A stretch of 27,737 nt of DNA, taken from positions 1 through 27,737 of the IMG/VR virus record IMGVR_UViG_3300043418_000205; one strand, 5' to 3'. The position numbers were made by a program, and so were the translations under genes. The DNA is from a virus. Below, piece by piece: positions 1-7,289 of the stretch. Each line of letters starts with the position of its first letter. Position 1 is the first letter of the stretch. The notes under the pieces were generated by a model. That model ran no database searches, had not been told where the DNA came from, and worked only from the letters and a program-made list of their open reading frames with translations.

Positions 1-44
1 AGCCGAACACTTGCGCTATAGGGATTGAGCCGAACGACATAGGG
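1..44. repeat. Short direct repeat pair at left end
   Basis: The octamer AGCCGAAC occurs at 1-8 and 28-35, each followed by ATAGGG (18-23 and 39-44) at spacings of 9 and 3 bases. It lies in the gene-free stretch beyond the lysis genes. It could be a paired protein-binding site or chance; nothing in the window decides this. Confidence 0.35.
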
Positions 45-136
45 CCAGCCGCGCGCCCGCATGGAAAGGGCACGATCGCCGGGCTGGCGCGTTCAGCAAA
101 TTGATTGGAAAATGGCAGGAGTGGGGGAAATGCCCA

Positions 137-158
137 AAGCCATTATTTTCAATGGCTT
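137..158 (-). terminator. Hairpin after Rz, possible late-operon terminator
   Basis: AAGCCATT (137-144) and AATGGCTT (151-158) form a perfect 8-bp stem with a 6-base loop, 76 bases beyond the Rz stop codon. On the minus strand it is followed only by a short T run and then GGGC, so it is a weak intrinsic terminator at best. The position at the end of the lysis genes is the main support. Confidence 0.35.
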
Positions 159-233
159 GCGCTGGTTAACCTGCGAAAATATGCCAACGCATTTCCGCGC
201 TATCCCGAAGCACTTGGCTAACCTTTACGCGGC

Positions 234-812
234 TTATTCGGCCTGATTTTGCTGGTCGCTAGGCACGGCCGCGCCGGTGGCAATCAGGTCTAGCGCGTCC
301 GCGTGCATTTGGGCAGCGCGCCCGGCTGCGGCGACGATAAGATCGTCTTCGGCACGGGGACGGGAAACCATATCGGCAACGGCAGGGGATCGGTCATCGA
401 CCGGGGCAGCACGATCGGTTCCGGGCATATCGGCAGCGACGGGCGGACATGCTGGCCCGCGCACGCGGTGACTATCAGCAGCGCGCCGCACATCAGCATA
501 ATAGGCAGGGGCTTGGGCATCGGATTGCCTCGCAATTTCGGCACTCTTGCGCGCCGGTTCATGGTTGACGGTGGCTTGATCTTGACCGGCCTGGTGCTGG
601 ACCTTCGCCACGGCCGCCAACCGATCACGATACCGGTCGCCACGCTGCCACAGCAGCCAGTTGCCGGCAGCGGACACGGCCAACGCAATGGCAAGCGCAT
701 GAACGGCCGATGACGTTGCCCACTTCCAGCCGGCTTTGATCTCGCCTTCGGCCGTCAGCGCCCAGCGCGATAGCCAGCCTTGCAGCAGCCATGTGATGAT
801 GCTGGCCAGCAT
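234..812 (-). CDS. Rz-like inner-membrane spanin subunit
   Basis: This 192-residue protein is probably the inner-membrane spanin, which with Rz1 fuses inner and outer membranes in the last step of lysis. It has one hydrophobic segment at about residues 33-55 followed by a long hydrophilic, Ala/Arg/Asp-rich, probably helical periplasmic part. The frame opens earlier (to 923), but the ATG at 812 has GGGAGGG at good spacing and starts one base after the stop of the upstream membrane gene. A lipoprotein gene is embedded in the +1-type alternative frame at 290-520, the classic Rz/Rz1 layout. This nested partner and the endolysin next door are the main evidence, since spanin sequences are poorly conserved. 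Confidence 0.75.
   Translation of the reverse strand: MLASIITWLLQGWLSRWALTAEGEIKAGWKWATSSAVHALAIALAVSAAGNWLLWQRGDRYRDRLAAVAKVQHQAGQDQATVNHEPARKSAEIARQSDAQAPAYYADVRRAADSHRVRGPACPPVAADMPGTDRAAPVDDRSPAVADMVSRPRAEDDLIVAAAGRAAQMHADALDLIATGAAVPSDQQNQAE
290..520 (-). CDS. Rz1-like outer-membrane lipoprotein spanin, embedded in Rz
   Basis: This 76-residue protein is read in a different frame entirely inside the Rz gene. It begins MPKPLPIMLMCGALLIVTAC, a short signal peptide ending in a lipobox (V-T-A-C, Cys20). After cleavage the mature lipoprotein would be about 57 residues and rich in proline (for example the stretch PLPLPIWFPVPVPK), as is typical of Rz1 outer-membrane spanins. The frame is open upstream to 700, but the signal peptide fixes the ATG at 520. 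It would be lipidated, sorted to the outer membrane and paired with Rz across the periplasm. Confidence rests on the lipobox, the proline content and the nested position. Confidence 0.8.
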   Translation of the reverse strand: MPKPLPIMLMCGALLIVTACAGQHVRPSLPICPEPIVLPRSMTDPLPLPIWFPVPVPKTILSSPQPGALPKCTRTR

Positions 813-813
813 T

Positions 814-1176
814 CTATGTCCCTCCCGCACTTCGCCCGATTTGGTCTTGCGCCGCTTCAGCGGTGGCTTGTGCGGCTCCCGCCACAGGATCGTCCCCGCC
901 CTCCCAGTCCAGCGACCGATCACCCCACCGGCCGGAAAGCCGCCGGCGGTTGATGGCGAAGCCCAGCCCGGTCAGCACCAGCAGGATGCAGGCGGCCGAA
1001 ACCCATAGCACCCACCTGATCGTCGTCACCCGCGCGGCCTCGCTGTCGGCACTCCACCCTTCGCGCGGCAGCAGCATGGCAGACAGCGACCACAGCAGCA
1101 TCGTCAGCGCTACCGCCCCCAGCACTGAAAACAGCAGCGCAGCCAGCGCGCGCCAGTCCTTCGGCGGCCAGTTCAT
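814..1176 (-). CDS. Two-TM membrane protein, holin candidate
   Basis: This 120-residue protein has two clear hydrophobic segments, about residues 9-36 and 52-75, followed by a hydrophilic C-terminal tail ending in an Ala/Gln-rich stretch. Size, topology and position between endolysin and spanins fit a class II-type holin, which would make lesions in the inner membrane to release the endolysin. Its ATG overlaps the endolysin stop (ATGA), so the two are translationally coupled. The last 12 codons or so contain a 36-base segment (823-858) that is also found, in another reading frame, in the gp10-like gene at 14538-14573. The 113-residue membrane protein at 1828-2169 is a rival holin or could be the antiholin. 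Confidence 0.5.
   Translation of the reverse strand: MNWPPKDWRALAALLFSVLGAVALTMLLWSLSAMLLPREGWSADSEAARVTTIRWVLWVSAACILLVLTGLGFAINRRRLSGRWGDRSLDWEGGDDPVAGAAQATAEAAQDQIGRSAGGT
823..858. repeat. 36-base duplication, copy A
   Basis: This segment matches 14538-14573 at 35 of 36 positions, including 30 consecutive identical bases (829-858 against 14544-14573). Here it covers the 3' end of the two-TM membrane gene and the start of the Rz ribosome binding site. It is read in a different frame from the copy in the gp10-like gene. Confidence 0.85.
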
Positions 1177-1823
1177 CGCATCTTCCTCGCCAGCTTCAGG
1201 TGGTACTGATTCTCGGTGTAGGCCGCGCCGTTATAGGCGCGGGCGAACGCGCGGCAGTCGTTGGGATCAGGCGACAGCGCGCGCATTTCGTCCTGAAGGT
1301 TGTTCGCCTCGATAAAGCGGCACAGCATGTCATAGTGCGCCGCCTCTCCGGTCACGGCCGATGCCGCCATGGCGAAGGGGCTGGAATAGCGCAGCGCCTC
1401 CCAGTGCCCGCCCATCACCTGAAACTTGCCCCAGCTGGCCGAAGCGAAGGCCGCGTCGGGCGCCTTGGCACAGGCGGAAATCAGTTTGTCCCAGCTGTCG
1501 ATATCGTAGCCGCCGCGAAGCGGGTAACTGAAGGTCGCCGGGCTGAACCGGCCGTTTGTGATCCGGTGGAACCAGTGCCGTTCGAACAGGATCTTGGGCC
1601 GCCCCTTGGCATCGAAACCGGCGCCGCCGCTTTCCACATCGGCCACGGCCGCCAGCTGGCGCAGCGATACGCTTAACCGATCGGCAAACGCCTGCATCTG
1701 GCCCGGCGTGATCGATGGCGCGCCGCGGTTCGTGAACTTGTCCAGCAGGGCCGCGCGTGACGCAGGCCCCCACTTGCCATCGGCGTCGGTGCCGATGGCC
1801 CTTTGCAGGGCGGCGATATCCAT
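1173..1823 (-). CDS. Endolysin, N-acetylmuramidase (DUF3380 family)
   Basis: This 216-residue lysin probably cleaves the glycan backbone of peptidoglycan. The first 50 residues resemble a peptidoglycan-binding helical repeat (ALQRAIGTDADGKWGPASRA). The rest fits the N-acetylmuramidase domain (PF11860/DUF3380): a VADVESGGAGF segment at about residue 61 with the likely catalytic Glu, then a conserved ILFERHWFHR stretch, and ASWGKFQVMG near the middle. The ATG at 1823 has AAAGGA about 9 bases upstream and is preferred over the open frame to 1856, which would overlap the upstream gene. No signal peptide is seen, so export would depend on a holin. The stop overlaps the start of the holin candidate. 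Confidence 0.88.
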   Translation of the reverse strand: MDIAALQRAIGTDADGKWGPASRAALLDKFTNRGAPSITPGQMQAFADRLSVSLRQLAAVADVESGGAGFDAKGRPKILFERHWFHRITNGRFSPATFSYPLRGGYDIDSWDKLISACAKAPDAAFASASWGKFQVMGGHWEALRYSSPFAMAASAVTGEAAHYDMLCRFIEANNLQDEMRALSPDPNDCRAFARAYNGAAYTENQYHLKLARKMR

Positions 1824-1827
1824 GGAT

Positions 1828-2169
1828 TTAGTCCTTTCCGTCCAGCCGGCGGGCAAGGTCGAGAATTTCCGAAGGCACGTCTGGCATCAGCGGGAACGCC
1901 TTTTTCAGCGCCCGTTCCGCACGCAGGATCGCATCCGATGATCCGGAAACCACTAGCCGATGCTCGGCCAACAGCAGCGAAAGCGCCTCACCCAGGATCA
2001 TCGTCTTGGCCGCCTGTTCGCGCAGTTCGCGCTCGATCGATGCGATCCGCTTGCCCTGGCTGCCGGATAGCCATGTCACGATCCACCGGATCGTCGCGCC
2101 CATGCCCACAAGCGCGGCGCCTATCCAGCCTGCAATCTGGCCGGAATCAACCGCGCCCCCATGGTCCAT
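1828..2169 (-). CDS. Small one-TM membrane protein of the lysis region
   Basis: This 113-residue protein has one hydrophobic segment at about residues 11-35 followed by a charged helical stretch with coiled-coil character (KRIASIERELREQAAK) and a second amphipathic helix. The ATG at 2169 is chosen because upstream residues are of shadow type and the tail-fibre gene ends at 2231. It lies directly before the endolysin, so a holin, antiholin or other lysis-control role is plausible. I cannot assign a family. Confidence 0.65.
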   Translation of the reverse strand: MDHGGAVDSGQIAGWIGAALVGMGATIRWIVTWLSGSQGKRIASIERELREQAAKTMILGEALSLLLAEHRLVVSGSSDAILRAERALKKAFPLMPDVPSEILDLARRLDGKD

Positions 2170-2230
2170 ATTCAAAGCCCCTGCTGCCACTTTAGAAACC
2201 TCCCGCGAAAGATCGCGCCGCCTGTTCAGG

Positions 2231-3808
2231 TCAGCGGCGGTCAAAATAGCGGCTCTTGCGCACGCCTTCAGGCACGGTGCCGGTGGTGAACGGCTGCCAT
2301 GTGAAGAAATTCGACAGGTTCGTGGACGGCACCACAAATACCTTGCCGCTGGACAGCATCCGGCCGCCGATCACGTTCGAACCGGATGAACTGGATGCGC
2401 CGGTCAGGCCGGCCGTGCTGCCGATGTTAACACCGCCCGCCATGGTCGTGCCGCCCCACGTGGCATTTGCCGCCGATTTCGTGGTGGCGAGCGAATTGCC
2501 GGCCGTGCCCAGCGTAATGGCCGATGCGGTCAGCGTCGTGCCCGACGATGTTGCGGTGGCGTCGGCATTGGCGCTCATGGCCGCCGCATAGGCGGTGCCG
2601 GAACCGGCGCCCAGGCTGATAGCCGCCGCAAGGTTTGCCAGCGACGTCGCCGCATCCACGCCGATCTGCACATAGCCGTTGGTGTTCGTCAGCGTGGCCT
2701 TGAACGTGTAGGTCTTGCTGGCCACGGTCACCGTTTCGCCATCGGCGAAGTTGGCCGTCGCGGTCAGCGCCTGCGAAGCGGCAACCGTGCCCATCGTCGT
2801 CACGAACGACACAGGATCGATCTTGCCAAAGCCCAGGAACCCGTTGCCGATAAGGGCCACGGTTCCATCCTGCAACAGCGTGATGCCCGCCCACGGATTG
2901 GTGGCAAGGTTCGTGAAAATCGCAGCGTCGAGCAACGTGTTATCTGCCAGCCGGTATGCGCGGACCTTGTTCGAAAGGCTCTCGGCCAGAATCACATGCT
3001 TGGCATCGGGCGTCAGCACGCCGCCAACCATCGTGGCGCCGGTCGTGGTCGTGCTGGTGCGCGTGCAGTTGGTCACGGTGCCGGCGGTGGGGTTCACGCG
3101 CCACGGCGCGCCGATATCGACCGCGCGCCGCGTCAGGAACAACAGGTCGCCATTCGGCAGCGGCACCACCGGCCCGCCGTTTTCGGCCGACTGCCAATCC
3201 GTATTGTACGGCAGCGTCATGGCCGTCACCGCAAAGGCGGGCATGGTGTAGTCGTAGGTGGAAATCGCCTTGTCGGTGGGATGGCCCGGCGAAAGCCAGA
3301 CCTTGCCATCGCGGCCCACGGCGCCACTGGAAAACGCCGGGACCGATGCCGTGGACGTGCGGCCATGCGTCACCGTGGCGGCGATCGTATCGTTCCACGG
3401 GTCATATTCGGCGAACTGCGTATTCTGGAACGGGATCAGCAGGATCTTGCCGTTCGGCAGCGTCACCGCGCTGGAATACATGGAACTGCCCGAATAGTTC
3501 GGGATGGCCAGCGCGCTTGTGGTGATCGTGCCGGTGGCGGGATCAAGGAACTGAAGGTATCCCGAACCGCTTACGCGCGGCACCAGCAGCACCTGCCCCG
3601 CGCGCGGCGCGATGCGGGACAGTGCATCCGGCTCGGTCGTGATCTCAACCGCCTGCACATACCGTTGCGTGCCACCAGACGTCTGCGTGCCGGCAGTCAC
3701 GATGGCGTTGCTGGCGGTCAGCGTGCCGTTGTCCAGGATCATGCCGTCGATCTCGGCCTGCACGGCGGCAAAGCTGGCGCAGGCCGGCCCACTTGCGGAA
3801 AGGCGCAT
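2231..3808 (-). CDS. Beta-propeller tail fibre/receptor-binding protein with inserted YtF module
   Basis: The 525-residue product is probably exposed at the tail tip. Residues about 70-335 and 475-510 carry recurring blade-like units, for example LPNGKILLIPF (118-127), GRDGKVWLSPG (165-175), LPNGDLLFLT, TPDAKHVILAES and LSSGKVFVVP, each followed by a short aromatic strand, as in kelch or six-bladed propellers. Residues about 344-462 are a different module with TYTFKA, SLANLAAAI and GTAGNSLATT motifs, a domain seen in many phage structural proteins, placed between two blades. The ATG at 3808 has a strong AAGGAGAT site. It is the last tail gene before the lysis cassette. Precise function is not recognisable. 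Confidence 0.7.
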   Translation of the reverse strand: MRLSASGPACASFAAVQAEIDGMILDNGTLTASNAIVTAGTQTSGGTQRYVQAVEITTEPDALSRIAPRAGQVLLVPRVSGSGYLQFLDPATGTITTSALAIPNYSGSSMYSSAVTLPNGKILLIPFQNTQFAEYDPWNDTIAATVTHGRTSTASVPAFSSGAVGRDGKVWLSPGHPTDKAISTYDYTMPAFAVTAMTLPYNTDWQSAENGGPVVPLPNGDLLFLTRRAVDIGAPWRVNPTAGTVTNCTRTSTTTTGATMVGGVLTPDAKHVILAESLSNKVRAYRLADNTLLDAAIFTNLATNPWAGITLLQDGTVALIGNGFLGFGKIDPVSFVTTMGTVAASQALTATANFADGETVTVASKTYTFKATLTNTNGYVQIGVDAATSLANLAAAISLGAGSGTAYAAAMSANADATATSSGTTLTASAITLGTAGNSLATTKSAANATWGGTTMAGGVNIGSTAGLTGASSSSGSNVIGGRMLSSGKVFVVPSTNLSNFFTWQPFTTGTVPEGVRKSRYFDRR

Positions 3809-3825
3809 TGGTTATCTCCTTGTGA

Positions 3826-5685
3826 TTAGGGCGCGTAGGCAAGGGCGCTGACAAGCTCGCGCGCCGCCACGGATGCGGATGTCGTCACGGTGCCCGCGAT
3901 GATCTCGTCTTCGTAGAATTCGTGATACCAGATGTTGGCAGGCAGACCGGCGCCGGTGCCGCGGCCTTCGTCGTATACGATCGCCACCTTGGATCGGCCG
4001 CTGGTGACATCGATCCACGAAACCGCATCGGGATAGCTGGTGGGCCAGTTGGGCGATGTGCCGCTGGCGCTTTCGACCACCAGCAGGCTGCCAAAGGTCG
4101 CCGTCTCGTCCTGTGAAATCATGATTCCCATGGCTCGCCGGTTCGGGCTGGCCTGCGTGTTGCCCACGGTCAGGATGTTGCCCATCGCCGTGCGGATCAC
4201 CCGGCGGCGCACCGGCGCGGAATTGCCATTGAACTTGGCGGTGGCGTTAGCCAGCGCGGTCCAGCTGATCGTGCCATCATCCTGGTTCGTGCCATAGGTT
4301 TCGCGCACGCCCTGCAAGGATCGCGTGATCGCCCACCAGTCGGCGCTGGCCCCCAGCGCGCGCGACAGCTGCACGATCTGCGGTTCGGTATAGGTTTCCT
4401 GCGCCGGGTCGCTTTCCTTCGGCAGCACCGTCAGCGCCTCGATAAAGGGTACGTTCGGCGTGCCCTTCGTCACCAGCCGGGCCAGCCGCGCGCCCGGCGT
4501 GGCATAGCGCGAACCCCACGATGTATAGTCCGCGCTCCAGTAGCCCGATCCGGTCGTGTATCCGGTCCACGGGATATAGACCGGCAGCCAGAATTCGCCG
4601 TTCACGGGCAGGCCGGTGGCGGCAAGGCCATACGTCAGGAAGGCGGGCGTGGTGAAAACCAGCTTGCTGCCATCGGGCGCATCGGGGTTTTCCAGCCACG
4701 AAACATAGATGCCCTGCTTATAGCTTTCGGTGGTCTTGCCCATCGCCAGAAACGGGAAGAATATGCCGACACGGCCATCCACGATTTGCAGCATAGGGTC
4801 CGCGATGCGGCCATACGAGGCGCTGGCAACCACCTGCGCCACTTCCTGCCACGTTCCGCCGCCTACCGGGCGCCGCATGATCGAAACATAGCTGTCCGGT
4901 CCTTCAGCCTGCGAATAATCGCCGCCCAGCACCCGGCTTGCCGCGCTGAAGGATGCGTACATGTAGCGCCCGCTGCGCGTCATGGTGGGGCATTGCTGGT
5001 GCGTGCGCAGGTTCTTGGGTCGCATGGCCGTGCCCTGCACGATCATGGGCGCGATGCCGGCCGCCTGCCCGATCTGCTTGGCCCGCGTCGGCCGCGCAAA
5101 CCCCAGCACGCCCCCGCGCGACACGATCGAATTCGCCACGCTGGTTTCATCGGCCGCGCGCGCCAGCGACATGCGCAGCACGCCGTCCACGCTGTCGTAC
5201 CAGAATCCGGGGATGCCCCAGGCGAACCGCGTGGCACTCGGCGGGGCAAAGATCACCTGCCCGTCGAACACCTGCGAACGCTCGCTGGCCGTCTTGACCG
5301 AACGCACATGCACGCGGTCCAGCGCGGCAAGGTCGCGCACCGCCACCGGCTCCAGCAGCATCTGGCCCGTCAGCGTGTTTACGGTGAAATAGGTCGTGCC
5401 CTTGGTCCCATCCGCCGCAACGGAAAAGATCGCCAGCGCGCGCGATTTGCCCGATGCGATTTCCATCAACATCGGGCCGCCATCGGCGCCCAGCTGCGCG
5501 CCGCTGTTGCCCTGGCGCGGGCTACCCATCACGGCCGTGGCCACCGTTGCGCCGGCCGATGCGGCCAGCGCGGCGGCGGCGGCCTGCGCTGCCGCGGCGC
5601 GCTGCGCCGCATTCTCGGCCACGCTGTTCGCGCCAAAGCCAACGGCATATTCGCGCCCGCCGAAGGTGATGTTGATTTCCGCCAT
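3826..5685 (-). CDS. Sialidase-like beta-propeller tail fibre or tailspike
   Basis: The 619-residue protein starts with a short MAEINITFGGREYAVG segment and an Ala-rich helical linker (residues 22-50), which may attach it to the tail. Residues about 225-600 look like a sialidase/BNR-type propeller: a degenerate Asp-box (SQDETATF, 524-531) and a late YPDAVSWID...KVAIVYDEGR segment (551-575) resemble the corresponding parts of exo-sialidases. It may bind or trim a surface glycan, but I cannot identify a full set of catalytic arginines, so a binding-only role is possible. The ATG at 5685 overlaps the upstream stop (TAATG). Confidence 0.65.
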   Translation of the reverse strand: MAEINITFGGREYAVGFGANSVAENAAQRAAAAQAAAAALAASAGATVATAVMGSPRQGNSGAQLGADGGPMLMEIASGKSRALAIFSVAADGTKGTTYFTVNTLTGQMLLEPVAVRDLAALDRVHVRSVKTASERSQVFDGQVIFAPPSATRFAWGIPGFWYDSVDGVLRMSLARAADETSVANSIVSRGGVLGFARPTRAKQIGQAAGIAPMIVQGTAMRPKNLRTHQQCPTMTRSGRYMYASFSAASRVLGGDYSQAEGPDSYVSIMRRPVGGGTWQEVAQVVASASYGRIADPMLQIVDGRVGIFFPFLAMGKTTESYKQGIYVSWLENPDAPDGSKLVFTTPAFLTYGLAATGLPVNGEFWLPVYIPWTGYTTGSGYWSADYTSWGSRYATPGARLARLVTKGTPNVPFIEALTVLPKESDPAQETYTEPQIVQLSRALGASADWWAITRSLQGVRETYGTNQDDGTISWTALANATAKFNGNSAPVRRRVIRTAMGNILTVGNTQASPNRRAMGIMISQDETATFGSLLVVESASGTSPNWPTSYPDAVSWIDVTSGRSKVAIVYDEGRGTGAGLPANIWYHEFYEDEIIAGTVTTSASVAARELVSALAYAP

Positions 5686-6095
5686 TATACCAGCCCCATC
5701 AGGTTGACCGCACCGCCCCATAGCAGTTCCTGCGTGCCACCCGATGGCGTCAGGAACATCATATAGGCGAAGGTTTCGACGCCATTTCCGTCGGTATCGG
5801 TCGGCAGCGCGGCCGTCTGCGTGCCGGTCAGGCTGATCGACCACCGCGTTTCACCGATGCCGGATGTGCCGCCCGTGGGATCATACGTCAGCGCGCCCAC
5901 GGTAAAGCTGGCCAGCACCGCCCCGCTGGCATCCGGGCTGACACGGATCTGCCCGGTCAGTGTGGCCCCGGTCCAGTCGCCCGGCAGGTTGATGCCCGCC
6001 TGCCACGGCTTGCCCCGCACCATATCATCGATCGGCGCAGGGCCTTTCCCGGCTGCGGCAAGCTGCCGCAACCAGTCTTCGAATGTCGTATCCAT
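5685..6095 (-). CDS. Ig-like phage tail-fibre accessory protein
   Basis: This 136-residue protein has a short helical N-terminus (TTFEDWLRQLAAAGK) and then an all-beta domain with the layout of the small immunoglobulin-like domains common among phage fibre genes: WTGATLTGQIRVSP, a central SISLTGTQTAALP strand pair, and a final ELLWGGAVNL strand. It lies between the glycine-rich fibre and the sialidase-like protein and is coupled to the latter by TAATG. It may be a fibre adaptor or baseplate component. The ribosome binding site is weak. Confidence 0.55.
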   Translation of the reverse strand: MDTTFEDWLRQLAAAGKGPAPIDDMVRGKPWQAGINLPGDWTGATLTGQIRVSPDASGAVLASFTVGALTYDPTGGTSGIGETRWSISLTGTQTAALPTDTDGNGVETFAYMMFLTPSGGTQELLWGGAVNLMGLV

Positions 6096-6110
6096 GCCGT
6101 ACCTGCCCGT

Positions 6111-7289
6111 TCAGAAGTAGTTGAAAACCACCACGATGCCCGCCGCGCCGTTGCCGCCTCCGCCGCTGGTGCCCACGCTGTCCACCGATGCGCCGCCGCC
6201 GCCGCCACCGCCGCCATATGTCCCGCCGGCGCCGCCTGCGCTGGCCGCGCCGGCCGTGCTGGCCGCGCCACCGCCGCCGCCCGTGCCGCCGCTCGGCCGG
6301 TTTGCCGTGACCGACGTTCCCGCCGCGCCGGGCGATGCCCCGGTCACGTTGGCCGCGCCGATCGCGCCCGCGCCGGATCCGGCCGTCTGCGCCGCATCGC
6401 CCGTCGTGATCGATCCGCCGCCACCCCCGCCCGATGGCGCGAAGGTGGTCACGCTCACGGCCGCCGCCGCCGCCGTGGTGACGTTGGTGGTGCCGCCTGC
6501 GCCGCCGGTATCCACACCTGCGCCGCCGCTCGCAGCCGATAGCGCGGCTGCCGCCCCGCCCGATCCGCCGGTGCCGCCACGGGCATAAACATGCGTGCCA
6601 AAGCTCGATGTGGTGCCGTTGTTGCCGGCCGTCCCGTTTGTGCTGTTCGTCGCCTGTCCGGTTGCGCCAGTGCCACCCGTGCCCACGGTAACGGTTTCGG
6701 TTGATCCCAGCAGCGCCGCCTGAATTTCCATGTCGCTGCGCGCGCCGCCCGCACCGCCGCCGCCGCCGCTGCGCGCGGTGGTCGCCGCGCCCTTGCGCCC
6801 TGATCCGCCGCCGCCGCCGCCACCGATGCAAACTACCTTCACCGCCGTCAGGCCGCTGCGCTTCGTCCACGTGCCGCCACTGGTGAATACGTCCACCACC
6901 ACCGGCGATGCGTTCGCGCCACCCGGCGCCACGTAATCCGTGCCCGCTACCGCCGCGCTCAATGCGCTGCCGCTGCTCTTGATCAGGCCGGTCACCGCCG
7001 CCGCCACACCCGCCACCGCGCCCGATACCGTCGTGGGCGTGAACCCCAGCGCCCCGGTCACGTCCGAATAGGTCAGCGTGACCGCGCCCGTGCGGGTGTT
7101 GAACGATGTCACCCCGCCGCCCACGAAATAGGGCAGGCTGTTGTAATGCGTGACGCCGTCGCCAAACTTGAACTTGCCGGTATCGGTTTCCAGCACCAGT
7201 TCGGCCAGCAACGGGATTTCGTTGACGCTGGCCAGGTCGGCGGCCGTGCCGCGCCGGGCCTGCCACCGGATCGTGACTGTCGTGGTCAC
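6111..7289 (-). CDS. Glycine-rich tail fibre with Mtd-N-type N-terminus
   Basis: The 392-residue protein begins with a domain like the N-terminus of the Bordetella phage major tropism determinant and many fibres: RRGTAADLASVNEIPLLAEL then a GKFKFGDGVTHYNSLPYF motif. A linker with VAPGG and an SGGTWTKRSG strand follows. Residues about 150-385 are dominated by glycine runs (several of 5-8 Gly) with regular Ala/Thr spacing, as in adhesins that fold as polyglycine-II helices. The end, GIVVVFNYF, is typical of this class. The protein likely contacts the host receptor. The coding DNA is rich in GGC/GGN repeats. The ATG overlaps the upstream stop (ATGA). Confidence 0.78.
   Translation of the reverse strand: MTTTVTIRWQARRGTAADLASVNEIPLLAELVLETDTGKFKFGDGVTHYNSLPYFVGGGVTSFNTRTGAVTLTYSDVTGALGFTPTTVSGAVAGVAAAVTGLIKSSGSALSAAVAGTDYVAPGGANASPVVVDVFTSGGTWTKRSGLTAVKVVCIGGGGGGGSGRKGAATTARSGGGGGAGGARSDMEIQAALLGSTETVTVGTGGTGATGQATNSTNGTAGNNGTTSSFGTHVYARGGTGGSGGAAAALSAASGGAGVDTGGAGGTTNVTTAAAAAVSVTTFAPSGGGGGGSITTGDAAQTAGSGAGAIGAANVTGASPGAAGTSVTANRPSGGTGGGGGAASTAGAASAGGAGGTYGGGGGGGGASVDSVGTSGGGGNGAAGIVVVFNYF

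Larger units (their letters stand above)
1..233. other. Gene-free stretch downstream of the lysis cassette
   Basis: No supported gene lies between the window edge and the Rz stop codon. A 61-codon plus-strand frame (61-246) has no ribosome binding site and runs against all other genes. The stretch looks lower in GC than its surroundings and holds the paired octamer repeat (1-44), a hairpin (137-158) and the palindrome GGTTAACC (164-171). It may be the end of the late operon or the approach to an attachment site or early control region beyond the window. Confidence 0.5.

Noticed and set aside
61-246. 61-codon plus-strand ORF at the left end
   Set aside because: No ribosome binding site, no recognisable domain, and opposite to all other genes; overlaps the Rz 3' end.
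6180-6300. GCC/GGC triplet runs as a possible microsatellite or phase-variable tract
   Set aside because: They encode glycine runs of the adhesin; triplet changes would not shift the frame and the runs are interrupted.
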